Shown here one piece after another: positions 7,426 to 16,675 of a DNA stretch of 32,951 nucleotides (the first letter of the stretch is position 1; the number at the start of each line of letters is the position of its first letter). Where the stretch lies: positions 1 through 32,951 of the forward strand of contig CAZUCE010000043.1 in the NCBI GenBank assembly GCA_964619265.1, in the 5' to 3' direction. Source of the stretch: CAZUCE01 sp964619265 (GTDB lineage: Bacteria; Planctomycetota; UBA1135; GCA-002686595). The notes under the pieces are model-generated. The model was not told the origin of the DNA and did no database searches. It saw only the letters and a program-made list of their open reading frames with translations. A program made the translations under genes and the position numbers.

Positions 7426-10400
7426 ACGACTCTCCTCAAGCCTCGGGGTCTTTGAATTCGGCGGACCGGAGAGGTCCGCTCGATCGAGCGATTCGGTTCT
7501 TCCTCGAGAACAGATTGCTCGCGTCGCTCCTCGCTCTGTTGATCCTCGGCTGGGGCGCTGTCGTCGCTCCGTTCGACTGGAACCTCCCCGGTCTCGAGCG
7601 AGACCCGGTGCCGGTCGACGCCATTCCGGATACCGGCGAGAACCAACAGATCGTGTTTACGCCCTGGCAGGGCCGGTCTCCCCAGGATGTGGAAGACCAG
7701 GTGTCCTATCCGCTGACCGCAGCGTTGCTCGGTGTGCCAGGCGTGAAGAGCATTCGCAGTTCGTCGATGTTTGGCTTCTCGTCGATCTTCGTCATCTTTG
7801 AGGACGACGTAGAGTTCTATTGGTCACGCAGCCGCCTGCTCGAGAAGCTTGGGAGCCTTCCCGCGGGCACGCTCCCACAAGGCGTGCAGCCAGCGCTCGG
7901 CCCCGATGCCACGCCGCTCGGACAGGTGTTTTGGTACACCCTGGAGGGCTTTGATGAACAGGGGGTTGCCACCGGCGGTTGGGATCTCCACGAGTTGCGT
8001 TCCGCCCAAGACTGGTACGTGCGCTACGCCCTGTCGAGCGTCGAAGGTGTGGCCGAAGTCGCTTCGATCGGAGGCTTCGTTCAGGAGTATCAGATCGATG
8101 TGGACCCGGATGCCCTGCACGCCTACGGAGTCACTTTGGACAGGGTCTTCAAGGCCGTCAGCGACTCGAACGTCGACGTGGGCGCTCGCACCATCGAGGT
8201 CAACCGAGCCGAATATGTGGTGCGCGGTTTGGGCTTCCTGGAAAGCCTGGACGACATTGAGGACACGGTGGTCGGCGTATCGGAGAATGTCCCCATCACC
8301 CTTCGCCAGGTGGGAACCGTTTCGCTGGGTCCGGCCCAGCGCCGGGGAGCGCTCGACAAGGGCGGCGCGGAGGCCGTGGGAGGCGTCGTCGTGGCGCGCT
8401 ACGGCGCAAACCCACTTGAGGTGATCCAGCGCGTGAAACGCAAGCTTGAGGAGATCACCCCCGGGCTTCCGTCCAAGGTGCTCGAGGATGGCCGTAATTC
8501 GCGGCTTGCTGTCGTGCCGTTCTATGACCGCTCGGAGCTGATCCAGGAAACGCTCGACACCCTGAACGAAGCGCTGGAGCTCGAGACCCTGGTTACGATC
8601 ATCGTGGTGCTCGTGATGGTCGGCCATCTTAGGAGTGCTGCCCTCATCTCCGGGCTCTTGCCGCTCTCCGTGTTGATCTGCTTCATCGCTATGAAGCATC
8701 TGGGCGTCGACGCCAACGTCGTTGCGTTGTCCGGAATCGCGATCGCAATCGGCACCATGGTGGATGTGGGCATCGTCCTCACCGAGAACATTCTCAAACA
8801 GGTCACCCCCGGATCGAGCGCGAAGCAACGCTTGGAATCCGTCTACCGCGGTGCAACCGAAGTCAGTGGCGCCGTCACGACCGCGGTTCTGACCACGGTC
8901 GTGAGTTTCCTGCCGGTCTTCACCATGGAGGGTGCCGAGGGCAAGCTGTTCAAGCCCCTCGCCTACACCAAGACGTTCGCGCTGCTCGGTTCCATCGTCG
9001 TGGCGTTGGTGCTGATTCCGCCGGCCGCGCACCTCCTGCTTGGCTTTCGAGCGCAGGATGGCAAGCGCCAGCGCCGGATTCGAGCCGCCCTGCTGTTCGC
9101 CGGCGGTGCGCTTGCCTCGGCGCTGGTGCAAGGCTGGGCCGGCCTGCCGCTGGTGGCGCTCGGCATCTGGACTCTGATCGAGGGTGCGCTGCCGGTGCGC
9201 CTCCGGACCGCCGTTTCGAAGTCCGTGAACCTCATTCTCGCGTGCTTCGCCAGCGCCGTGCTAGCCGGTCGCTGGGAGCCACTCGGCCCCGGCCGCGGGC
9301 TGGCCAACCTGTTGTTCACCCTGGGGCTGCTGGCCGGCGTGTTGATTCTCTTTCAAGCGGTTGTGTGGTGTTACGGGCCGCTCTTGCGCTGGTGCTTGTC
9401 CAACAAGCTCGTCTTCCTCAGCCTGCCGGCTGGCCTGGTCGTGATCGGGCTCGTGGTGTGGCTCGGCTTCGAGAGAGTCGCCGGGCCCCTAGCGCCCCCC
9501 TTGGCCGGAGCCGTCAACCTGGCACGCGCGGTCCTGCCAGAGTCCATCGCGGGTTCCGAAGCGGTCGAACCGGAGGACATGCGCAATTGGAAGCCCTGGG
9601 CGCGCACTGCACACGCGTTCCCGGGGCTCGGGAAGGAGTTCATGCCACGTCTCGACGAAGGCTCCTTCCTCTTAATGCCGGTCACGATGGCGCACGCCTC
9701 GATCGGTGAGTCCTTCGATCTGCTGCAGCAACAAGACCAACTGATTCGCTCGATCCCCGAAGTTGAGCAAGTCGTGGGCAAGATTGGACGAGCCGAATCG
9801 GCGCTCGACCCCGCTCCCATCTCGATGGTCGAAACCGTGATTACGTACAAATCCGAGTACAAACAAAATGCGGCAGGTGAGCGGGGACGCTATCGCTTCG
9901 ACAGCGAGCAAGGAGCTTTCGTCTTAGACGAAGGCAACCAGCTCGTGGAAGACTCAAGCGGCCGTCCCTTCAGGCAGTGGCGTGACCACATCGCGAGCCC
10001 CAAGGACATCTGGGCCGAGATCGAACAAGCCGCCACGGTCCCCGGCATGACCACGGCCTCGATGCTCCAGCCCATTGAAACCCGCCGAATCATGCTGCAG
10101 ACGGGCATGCGTGCTCCGATGGGTGTGAAGGTCTATGGACCGGATCTTGAGACGATCGAGCAGGTGGCCCTCGACTTCGAGCAACTCTTGCGCGACGTCC
10201 CCGGCGTTCGTCCGGCCACGGTGTTCGCAGACCGCGTCATCGGCAAGCCGTACCTTGAAATCGACATCGATCGCAAAGCGATCGCTCGCTACGGACTTTC
10301 CGTTCGACGCGTGCAAGACGTCATCGAGGTCGCGGTCGGCGGCAAGCAACTCACCACGACCGTGGAGGGGCGCGAACGCTATCCCGTCCGCGTGCGCTAT

Positions 10401-11288
10401 CAGCGCGAACGCCGCGGCGAGATCGAGCAACTAGAGAGCATCTTGGTCCCCACCACGGGTGGAGCCCAGGTCCCGCTCGGGCAACTGGCCGATATCGATT
10501 ACACGCCCGGTCCCCAGAACATCAAAAGCGAAGACACCTTCTTGGTGGCCTACGTGCTCTTTGACAAAGAGCCTGGCCTGGCCGAGGTCAACGTGGTCGA
10601 ACAGGCCAAGAAGACCCTGGCACGTGCAATCCGCACAGGTCGGTACGCGCTACCTGCCGGCGTTTCCTATCGCTTCGCGGGCAACTACGAGAACCAGCAG
10701 CGCGCGGCTGCGAAACTGCGTGTGGTGCTGCCCTTGGCCCTGTTTGTCATCTTCCTGCTCCTCTACCTTCAGTTCCGCTCGGCGATCACCACCGGAATCG
10801 TGTTCTCCGCAGTGCTCGTGGCCTGGTCAGGTGGCTTCCTCTTGCTATGGCTTTATGGCCAGGACTGGTTCCTGAACACTTCGTTCTCGGGTACCGACCT
10901 GCGCGAACTGTTCCAGGTCGAGCCCTTGAATCTGAGCGTCGCGGTGTGGGTCGGGTTCCTCGCCCTGTTTGGCATCGCCACCGACGACGGGGTGATCATG
11001 GCGACCTACCTCGATCAGACCTTTGAAAAGGAACAGCCTGAAGATCGGCAAGCCATCCGAGAAGCGGTGATTGCCGCGGGCAAACGACGGATCCGGCCGT
11101 GCCTGATGACGACCGCGACAACCATCCTGGCCCTGGTTCCCGTCCTCACGTCCACCGGGCGTGGATCGGATGTCATGGTTCCCATGGCGATCCCCTCCCT
11201 GGGCGGCATGATCGTCGCCCTCGTCACGATTTTTGTCGTCCCGACCCTGTATTGCCTAGTCGAAGAGCTCCGGGTCCGCACGAGCTAG
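7422..11288 (+). CDS. cusA: CusA-like Cu(I)/Ag(I) RND efflux pump, enlarged variant
   Basis: Inner-membrane proton-driven heavy-metal efflux pump, 1288 aa against about 1050 for E. coli CusA. The GTG start at 7422 overlaps the upstream stop (GTGA) and gives a normal N-terminus before TM1 (residues ~26-44). The methionines forming the CusA copper site are kept: M752 in FLLMPVT, M802 in SMVETV and M891 in RIMLQTG, favouring Cu(I)/Ag(I) over Zn/Co. RND transmembrane signatures are GTMVDVGIVLTENI and GIATDDGVIMATYL. Extra sequence includes about 105 residues (~545-650) with roughly four hydrophobic segments before the second transmembrane half, an insert of about 40 residues between M802 and M891, and a loop near LRELFQVEPLNLSVAVWVGF. 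Similar long versions occur, as I recall, in Bacteroidota and Planctomycetota. The ORF is intact. Confidence 0.92.
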   Translation: MNDSPQASGSLNSADRRGPLDRAIRFFLENRLLASLLALLILGWGAVVAPFDWNLPGLERDPVPVDAIPDTGENQQIVFTPWQGRSPQDVEDQVSYPLTAALLGVPGVKSIRSSSMFGFSSIFVIFEDDVEFYWSRSRLLEKLGSLPAGTLPQGVQPALGPDATPLGQVFWYTLEGFDEQGVATGGWDLHELRSAQDWYVRYALSSVEGVAEVASIGGFVQEYQIDVDPDALHAYGVTLDRVFKAVSDSNVDVGARTIEVNRAEYVVRGLGFLESLDDIEDTVVGVSENVPITLRQVGTVSLGPAQRRGALDKGGAEAVGGVVVARYGANPLEVIQRVKRKLEEITPGLPSKVLEDGRNSRLAVVPFYDRSELIQETLDTLNEALELETLVTIIVVLVMVGHLRSAALISGLLPLSVLICFIAMKHLGVDANVVALSGIAIAIGTMVDVGIVLTENILKQVTPGSSAKQRLESVYRGATEVSGAVTTAVLTTVVSFLPVFTMEGAEGKLFKPLAYTKTFALLGSIVVALVLIPPAAHLLLGFRAQDGKRQRRIRAALLFAGGALASALVQGWAGLPLVALGIWTLIEGALPVRLRTAVSKSVNLILACFASAVLAGRWEPLGPGRGLANLLFTLGLLAGVLILFQAVVWCYGPLLRWCLSNKLVFLSLPAGLVVIGLVVWLGFERVAGPLAPPLAGAVNLARAVLPESIAGSEAVEPEDMRNWKPWARTAHAFPGLGKEFMPRLDEGSFLLMPVTMAHASIGESFDLLQQQDQLIRSIPEVEQVVGKIGRAESALDPAPISMVETVITYKSEYKQNAAGERGRYRFDSEQGAFVLDEGNQLVEDSSGRPFRQWRDHIASPKDIWAEIEQAATVPGMTTASMLQPIETRRIMLQTGMRAPMGVKVYGPDLETIEQVALDFEQLLRDVPGVRPATVFADRVIGKPYLEIDIDRKAIARYGLSVRRVQDVIEVAVGGKQLTTTVEGRERYPVRVRYQRERRGEIEQLESILVPTTGGAQVPLGQLADIDYTPGPQNIKSEDTFLVAYVLFDKEPGLAEVNVVEQAKKTLARAIRTGRYALPAGVSYRFAGNYENQQRAAAKLRVVLPLALFVIFLLLYLQFRSAITTGIVFSAVLVAWSGGFLLLWLYGQDWFLNTSFSGTDLRELFQVEPLNLSVAVWVGFLALFGIATDDGVIMATYLDQTFEKEQPEDRQAIREAVIAAGKRRIRPCLMTTATTILALVPVLTSTGRGSDVMVPMAIPSLGGMIVALVTIFVVPTLYCLVEELRVRTS

Positions 11289-11361
11289 GAGCTCTACAAC
11301 GCGGACCTTCGAATCAGCAAGCGGAGGTTCCTCGCCCTTCGCTGCGCGCGAATTGTTCGAG

Positions 11362-12621
11362 TCAACCGTTCCAGGCGTCGACCAACCGCATGGCAAGTCG
11401 AATGTCGCCGCGCGCCCTGGCGCGGCCTTCGTAAAACAGCTGAACCGGATCGGCTTCCCCCTTGGCGATCGCATTCAAGTCAGCCGCCTCTAGCTCAACG
11501 TAGGTGTCCGGCTCGCCGAGTGACTCGGGCACCAACTCGGCTTGCCCGTTCGCAACGCGCAGTGCGTAACGGCCGGCCTCTTCTCCGAGAATCGAAAATA
11601 GACAGGTCCCGCGGACATCCGCCGTTCCGGAGAGCGCGGAGCAAAGGTCGCTCAGGGCCTGAGGCGCTTTGGCCGGAGTTGGCGCGGGCGTTGCAAGATC
11701 GTCGCGAAATGCCGCGAAACGTGCCGGGTCGCGCGTCGAGTCGGGTAGCTGCGGGAAGCCAAGCGCATCGGGAATCCCGCTCGTGTCGTGGTTTGCATAG
11801 CGCGTGCCCACGAACGGCCCCGAGAGCAGAACGCGGCGCCGCTCGTTGACGCGCGCAAGCAGCTCGGGGCTGTAGTTGATCCCGTGCCAATTCGGGTAGT
11901 GATACGGAACGTAGGAGTAGTACAGGGTTCGGCGGCGCAGGTCCGAGTTCAGGGCCTTCGCGCCGTGCCACATGTCGTCGCTCATCAAAATCACGTCGCC
12001 GGCGCGCACGTGAACCTCGGTGTATCCGGGAATGTCCTCCCAGGCGCGCAATTCGCAGTCGGGCTGCTCGGAGAGGAACGCGGCCTCGAAAACCGGGTCG
12101 ACGCCAGGCGCCTTCCAATCGGGGTGCAGACTGCCAAACGGCCAAGGCCGCTCAAGTTTGTGCGAGCCTTCGTAGACCACCATGGGACCGTCGTCGGCTC
12201 CCACGTCGGTCAAAGCAACCGCGCATTTCAGGAGATGCGTACGCGGTCCCTGAAGGGTCATGCGGTACTTGGCTTCCGGCTGGGAGTGCAGCGGTACGCC
12301 CAAGCCGCGCATGCGCGTAATGCTGTAAGCCTCTGCCAGCCGATAAGGCCTCGGAACGACCTCGTCGACCCAATTCAGCACCTCTTCGCGATCGATCAGC
12401 TCCTCAAAGACAGGATCCGCATCGAGCAAGCCCATTAGGCGGTACTCGTTGACAACCGGCGTCCAGCTTGGAACGCAGTGGCTGGGCAGTTCGCTCGGCC
12501 CCTTGCCTTCGAGCTGGGCGAGCGCGGAATCGAGGCGCGAGAGCAAGTCGGGCTCAAGCGCTCCGCGCAGCACGACATAGCCCTTGAGATCGAACTCATA
12601 CAGTTGTGCGGGAGTCAGCAT
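11362..12621 (-). CDS. PhyH-family Fe/2-oxoglutarate dioxygenase fused to an SCP2-like domain
   Basis: A 419-aa two-domain protein. Residues ~1-300 match the phytanoyl-CoA dioxygenase family (LYEFDLKGYVVLRGAL; LTDVGADDGPMVVYEGSHK; VHVRAGDVILMSDDMWHGAK), a double-stranded beta-helix fold that oxidises substrates with 2-oxoglutarate and O2. The distal ligand is H219, with R229-R231 about 11 residues later, as expected for 2-oxoglutarate binding. The proximal motif reads H112-S-Q114 instead of H-x-D/E, so the carboxylate ligand appears absent. Residues ~322-417 resemble an SCP2 sterol-carrier domain (VQLFYEGRARARGDIRLAMRL), which may hold a lipid or hydrophobic substrate. It starts 6 nt after the stop of the solute-binding lipoprotein gene, so the two are co-transcribed. 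Substrate unknown; it could also be a non-hydroxylating relative. Confidence 0.8.
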   Translation of the reverse strand: MLTPAQLYEFDLKGYVVLRGALEPDLLSRLDSALAQLEGKGPSELPSHCVPSWTPVVNEYRLMGLLDADPVFEELIDREEVLNWVDEVVPRPYRLAEAYSITRMRGLGVPLHSQPEAKYRMTLQGPRTHLLKCAVALTDVGADDGPMVVYEGSHKLERPWPFGSLHPDWKAPGVDPVFEAAFLSEQPDCELRAWEDIPGYTEVHVRAGDVILMSDDMWHGAKALNSDLRRRTLYYSYVPYHYPNWHGINYSPELLARVNERRRVLLSGPFVGTRYANHDTSGIPDALGFPQLPDSTRDPARFAAFRDDLATPAPTPAKAPQALSDLCSALSGTADVRGTCLFSILGEEAGRYALRVANGQAELVPESLGEPDTYVELEAADLNAIAKGEADPVQLFYEGRARARGDIRLAMRLVDAWNG

Positions 12622-12627
12622 GACGAA

Positions 12628-13383
12628 TCAGCGAGTGCCGAACTCGACAAGCCCGTGGCTCACGTCGAGCAGGAGGAGAAACCCCTCGCGCTCCAGGTCG
12701 TCGAGTACCCCGTCGATACGGCGAACCAAGTCGTCCTGGCTGGGGTCCACGGCCAGGGCATAGCGCTCGCGATTGAGGTCTACGGGAAGCCGTTCAAGCA
12801 GGCCCTCCGAGCCCTCGACCAACGCATCGGCGTTGGGACCATCCATCACCGCCGCGTCGACGACACCGTCCAGCAACAGCTCTGCCGTGCTGGCTTCCTT
12901 GGCCTCAAACAGGCCGGCCGCCTCTGGAAGTTGGGCGAGGACCGCCGCCTGGGAGGTCGTCCCGGCACCGGCGTAGACCTTCGAAGTGCGCAGTTGATCG
13001 GGTGCCGTGAGGCCTTCGCCTGCGCGGACCACGACGGCGATCTCGGTCTCGAAGTAGGGACGCGAGAATCGAATCCGCTCGGCTCGCTCGGAGCTAATCC
13101 CGAGCGTGGCACAAGCCAGGTCCGCATCGCCGGACTCCACCGCGTCGATCAACTCCGCGAAGGGCATCTTCCGCCAGTCGAGCTGGACCCCCAGGCGCTC
13201 GGAGACCTCCTTCAGCATCTCCACATCGCGACCCGCCGGACGACCGGAAGCCACATCGACGCGCACGAACGGCGGGTTGTCAAGGTCTGAGACCACGACA
13301 AGGGTATCGACCCGAGAACCGGGCGAGGAGCAGGCAAGCAGGAACCCACACAGGAGCGCAGGGAGAGGGCGAGTCGGAAACAT
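12628..13383 (-). CDS. Solute-binding lipoprotein (SBP family 3, amino-acid type)
   Basis: A 251-aa periplasmic binding protein of the family that captures polar amino acids for ABC importers. The ATG at 13383 gives a lipoprotein signal, MFPTRPLPALLCGFLLAC, with the modified cysteine at C18; in-frame sequence further upstream is not signal-like. Family features are DNPPFVRVDVASGRPAGRDVE at the start of lobe 1, LDWRKMPFAELIDAVESGDAD, the signature LGISSERAERIRFSRPYFET, and lobe 2 with LLLDGVVDAAVMDGPNA. No ABC permease or ATPase lies in the window, so it is an orphan here and may feed a distant transporter or act as a sensor. It is first in a two-gene unit with the PhyH-SCP2 gene. Ligand is not predictable with confidence. 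Confidence 0.85.
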   Translation of the reverse strand: MFPTRPLPALLCGFLLACSSPGSRVDTLVVVSDLDNPPFVRVDVASGRPAGRDVEMLKEVSERLGVQLDWRKMPFAELIDAVESGDADLACATLGISSERAERIRFSRPYFETEIAVVVRAGEGLTAPDQLRTSKVYAGAGTTSQAAVLAQLPEAAGLFEAKEASTAELLLDGVVDAAVMDGPNADALVEGSEGLLERLPVDLNRERYALAVDPSQDDLVRRIDGVLDDLEREGFLLLLDVSHGLVEFGTR

Positions 13384-13570
13384 TTCGAGGAGCCTTGAAG
13401 GTGGCGGGAAGGCGCAGTCTATTCGCCGGACGGCGAGGTAGGACGGTCCGAGGCGCTCTCCGGCTCCCTGCTTCTCGAATCCCGGCCGGGAACTCGCCGG
13501 ACCCCAAGTTCGTCCAGTACCTTTGAGAGTTCCGAATTCCCCGGAAAGACCGTATCGGTGCCCTCCTGCA

Positions 13571-13591
13571 GGGTCCCCTCCGAAAGGACCC
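13571..13591 (+). promoter_or_regulatory. Hairpin over the ribosome-binding site of the subtilase gene
   Basis: GGGTCC at 13571-13576 pairs with GGACCC at 13586-13591 across a 9-nt loop and ends directly before the ATG at 13592. The likely Shine-Dalgarno AAGGA (13584-13588) lies partly in the stem, so folding could limit translation. The pairing is exact, but the role is inferred. Confidence 0.35.
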
Positions 13592-15865
13592 ATGCCTTCA
13601 ACCCCTCCGCTCCACCGAAGCCCGTCTACGCGACACCTGCTTGCGCGACCCAACGCCTCGATGATTGCGGGATCGGTCTGGCTGTTGCTATCGAGCCTGC
13701 CCGCTCACGCGGGGGACGGCGCCGTTCCCGGACCTCTGGCGCGCCACGTCGCTCTCGAGCAGTGGGTCGCGGAGCTCCCGGTGGCCGAGCAGGCGCCGTG
13801 CTGCGAGGAGCTCCACCTAGCGCCGGAGCACCTGGACCGGGCCGTTGTCGCGCTCTATACCAACGGCCCGCTCGGGCCCACCGACGCGACCGAACTGGCC
13901 GCGCGCGGGATCGCGCTCGTTCCGGGCGTCTACATCCCCCCGGTTCCCGGCCGCCACCCGCTTGGCTTCCACCTGGCGGACGTTCCCCACGGCGAGTTGG
14001 CTTGGCTGGCCGCCGATCCGCGCTGCTTGGACCTGGCCAGCGCCGAGTCCGCGGCCCGCGGGGCGAACGACACGTCAACCGCGATGTTGAAGATCGACCA
14101 GATCCAAGACGGCGAGTGCGTCTTTCCGCGCAGCGGCCTGGGAGTTTCGATCGGCTTCGCAGATACAGGCTTCGACACCAGTTTGCTCGACATCGGCCCC
14201 GCGGCCGAGGCCTACGACATCACCACAGGGACCTCGCCCCTCGACTGGAGCCCCGACGTCTTCGGTCCTCAGCCCGGCCACGGCACCCACGTGCTCGGGG
14301 TCGCGGCGTCCAGCGGGTTTTACTCGGCCGGCAGGTACGGCGGCGCGGCGTTCGATGCCAACTTGCACCTGTACAAGACCCTCGACGACTCGAGCGGCTT
14401 CCACCACGTCGACAGCGTCATCTTGGCACTGATGCGCGCCGTAGAGCTCGACTTGCGCATCTTCAACTTGAGCATCGGCCTCAGCAGCCCGTTCCTCGAT
14501 GGCTCGAGCCCGCTCTGCCAGGCGGTCGACCACGCCCGCACGGAAGGGGTCTTAGTGTTCGCCGCGGCGGGTAACGAGCAGTCCACTTTTGGGCATGCGA
14601 GGTTCACGCTGGGCCCCGGCGAGAGCACTCCCATGCTGCGCTACGGCATCCAGAACCTGTTCGCCGAAGACTACGACACGCCCCAGTCTCTCCAAGTTAT
14701 CTGGCACGACTCCGACCCGACGACCGACAACGCACTGCTTGAGGTGACGAACTTGGAAGCCGACGAGGAATTCGTGGAGAACTACTACGCGACGTCTCCG
14801 CGCGACACCGAGGCAAAAAACTACTCGCTGAGCACCTCGCTCGAACCAGGCGCCATTCGGGTTTTCGACCTGACGCTCACGAATACGGCGACCGACGGCG
14901 ACCCCGTTGAATTTCACATCTACCGCACTGTCGGCTTTGGGGCCTTCAATCCGCCCGACTCGACCAGCACCCTGCTGGAGCCCGGCCTCGCCGATCTGGC
15001 CGTGACCATCGGCGCCTGGACCAGCAAGACTGGCTGGGTCGACGTGGAAGGCAATCCCCAAGTGGCCAGCGGCGCAGTCTTTGACTCCCTCGCCAATTTC
15101 TCCGGTCTCGGCCCGCGGGTTGACGGCCTGCGCAAACCCGATCTGGTCGCACCCGGCGTCGCCATCGTCTCGAACACGGCCACCGGTATCCCCGTCGTGA
15201 CCAGCTTCCAGGTCGACGATGACGAGTTGTTCGGCGAGGGCACCAGCAACTACTCGGTCCGCAACGGCACCAGCTTCGCCACCCCTGCTGTCGTAGGCGC
15301 GGCCGCCCTGATCCTCGAAGCCGCTCCCCATTTGACCGCTGACGAGGTCGACCTAATCCTGCGCTCGACCGCCAGTCAGGCCACGGCACCCGACGATGTC
15401 TCCGGATTCGGCCTGGTCGATGCCCAGGCTGCGCTCCAGATGGCCACTGGCGCCGGCTGCTTCGCCCTCTACCCGTCGGCTCCCGCCGTCGAGGTTGCCC
15501 TTGGCGGCGACGTACGCCTGCAATTGGACGCAGGAGAAGACGAGGCCGGCCAGTTCTACTTCCTACTCGGATCGACCAGCGGCACCGATCCTGGCTTGCT
15601 GCTAGAAAACGGCGACACACTCCCACTCACTCAGGACGCGTATTTCCTCTATTCGCTTCTGTGCGTGCCTGGCGCACCGCTCGTGAACGGCTGTGGCTTC
15701 CTGGACGCCGAGGGACGCGCCGAGGCTATCTTCCAATGGCCCGAGGGCCTCGGACCTCAGATGTCCGGCATCGTCCTGCACCACGCCTACTGCGTCGTCG
15801 ACGTTTTCGATGTGAACGCCCCGGTGCGCATGGTCAGCAACGCCGTGGGGACCGAGCTCCTCTAG
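13592..15865 (+). CDS. Secreted subtilisin-like serine protease (S8)
   Basis: Exported endopeptidase of 757 aa. The ATG at 13592 follows AAGGA and yields an arginine-rich n-region plus hydrophobic core ending SSLPAHA, a plausible cleavage site; a start at 13661 would leave only the core. The catalytic triad is complete: D191 in GFADTGFD, H230 in GHGTHVLG and S561 in NGTSFATPA, with the oxyanion Asn in AAAGNEQ. Residues ~30-165 look like a propeptide. A beta-rich insertion lies between the oxyanion Asn and the Ser (about residues 350-470). After the catalytic domain, residues ~620-757 form a beta domain (FYFLLGSTSGTDPG; LVNGCGFLDAEGRAEAIF; GIVLHHAYCVVD) that I recall at the C-terminus of many planctomycetal exported proteins. 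The physiological target is unknown. Confidence 0.88.
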   Translation: MPSTPPLHRSPSTRHLLARPNASMIAGSVWLLLSSLPAHAGDGAVPGPLARHVALEQWVAELPVAEQAPCCEELHLAPEHLDRAVVALYTNGPLGPTDATELAARGIALVPGVYIPPVPGRHPLGFHLADVPHGELAWLAADPRCLDLASAESAARGANDTSTAMLKIDQIQDGECVFPRSGLGVSIGFADTGFDTSLLDIGPAAEAYDITTGTSPLDWSPDVFGPQPGHGTHVLGVAASSGFYSAGRYGGAAFDANLHLYKTLDDSSGFHHVDSVILALMRAVELDLRIFNLSIGLSSPFLDGSSPLCQAVDHARTEGVLVFAAAGNEQSTFGHARFTLGPGESTPMLRYGIQNLFAEDYDTPQSLQVIWHDSDPTTDNALLEVTNLEADEEFVENYYATSPRDTEAKNYSLSTSLEPGAIRVFDLTLTNTATDGDPVEFHIYRTVGFGAFNPPDSTSTLLEPGLADLAVTIGAWTSKTGWVDVEGNPQVASGAVFDSLANFSGLGPRVDGLRKPDLVAPGVAIVSNTATGIPVVTSFQVDDDELFGEGTSNYSVRNGTSFATPAVVGAAALILEAAPHLTADEVDLILRSTASQATAPDDVSGFGLVDAQAALQMATGAGCFALYPSAPAVEVALGGDVRLQLDAGEDEAGQFYFLLGSTSGTDPGLLLENGDTLPLTQDAYFLYSLLCVPGAPLVNGCGFLDAEGRAEAIFQWPEGLGPQMSGIVLHHAYCVVDVFDVNAPVRMVSNAVGTELL

Positions 15866-16010
15866 GGAGGACGAGCGCCGGGGAATCCCTATCGGGGGGC
15901 GGAGCGAAGAAGGCGGACGGACCGTCTATCCTCTGGCGAGCCGCTCCGGGCTGAAGACCCTGCCCTTGCCGCGCTAGTGCGTAGCCCCTACCCACATTTC
16001 TCGCTCTCCG

Positions 16011-16586
16011 GTGACCGAATCGACCCCCGCCGCCTTCACAGCGACCCGCTATACCCTTCGCCGCAAGCTGCTCCAGGTTCTTGGCGCCAGCTTCCGCATC
16101 CTCGACGAAGAAGAACAGTTGATCGGCTTCTGCTCGCAAAGAGCCTTCAGGCTGAAAGAGGACATTCGGATCTTCGAAGACGAAGAAAAGACGAAGCCGC
16201 TGCTCACGATTCAGGCCCGCCAAGCCATCGATTTTTCCGCGTCCTACGACATCGTCGATGGAACCACCGGCCAAAAGGTCGGTGCTGCGCGGCGCAAGGG
16301 CCTCAAGTCGATCCTGCGCGACTCCTGGGAGGTTCTCGACGCGGAAGATCAGGTGATCGACAAGCTTGAGGAGGACAACATGATGATGGCTACGCTGCGC
16401 CGCTTCCTCAGCAACTTGATTCCTCAGTCGTTCGAGCTCGAAGGCGGCGCCACCATCAGCCAGCGCTTCAATCCGGTCATCTATCGGCTCGACGTCGAAG
16501 TGCAAGATCACTCCAAAGTCGATCGCCGGCTGATCCTCGGGGTCGCCACGCTCCTGGCTGCGGTGGAAGGCCGCCAGGGCAGCTGA
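16011..16586 (+). CDS. LURP-one-related / phospholipid scramblase-like protein
   Basis: A 191-aa protein of the LURP-one-related (Tubby-like) fold family. It shows the repeated strand pattern: TRYTLRRKLLQVLGASFRILDEEEQLIGF, a FRLKEDIRIFEDEEKTKPLLTI segment, then ASYDIVDGTTGQKVGAARRKGLKSILRDSWEVLD. This arrangement, beta strands around a central hydrophobic helix (residues ~175-187, LILGVATLLAAV), is typical of the family. The start is a GTG at 16011. No signal peptide is seen, so it is probably cytoplasmic or associated with the inner membrane leaflet. The bacterial function is not established; lipid binding is an idea from the fold. It lies 145 bp after the protease gene, with no clear sign that the two form one operon. 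Confidence 0.7.
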   Translation: MTESTPAAFTATRYTLRRKLLQVLGASFRILDEEEQLIGFCSQRAFRLKEDIRIFEDEEKTKPLLTIQARQAIDFSASYDIVDGTTGQKVGAARRKGLKSILRDSWEVLDAEDQVIDKLEEDNMMMATLRRFLSNLIPQSFELEGGATISQRFNPVIYRLDVEVQDHSKVDRRLILGVATLLAAVEGRQGS

Positions 16587-16675
16587 CCCCCCGCGGGCGA
16601 ACGCGTCGTCAAAACCTGCTAGGCGCGTGGTGCACACATCTTCGAGTGGCTGTATCCGTTAGCCGGCAGTCTGCA

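Noticed and set aside
11282..11294. Terminator of the cus operon
   Set aside because: GAGCT/AGCTC with a 3-nt loop is only five base pairs, overlaps the stop codon and has no T-tract.
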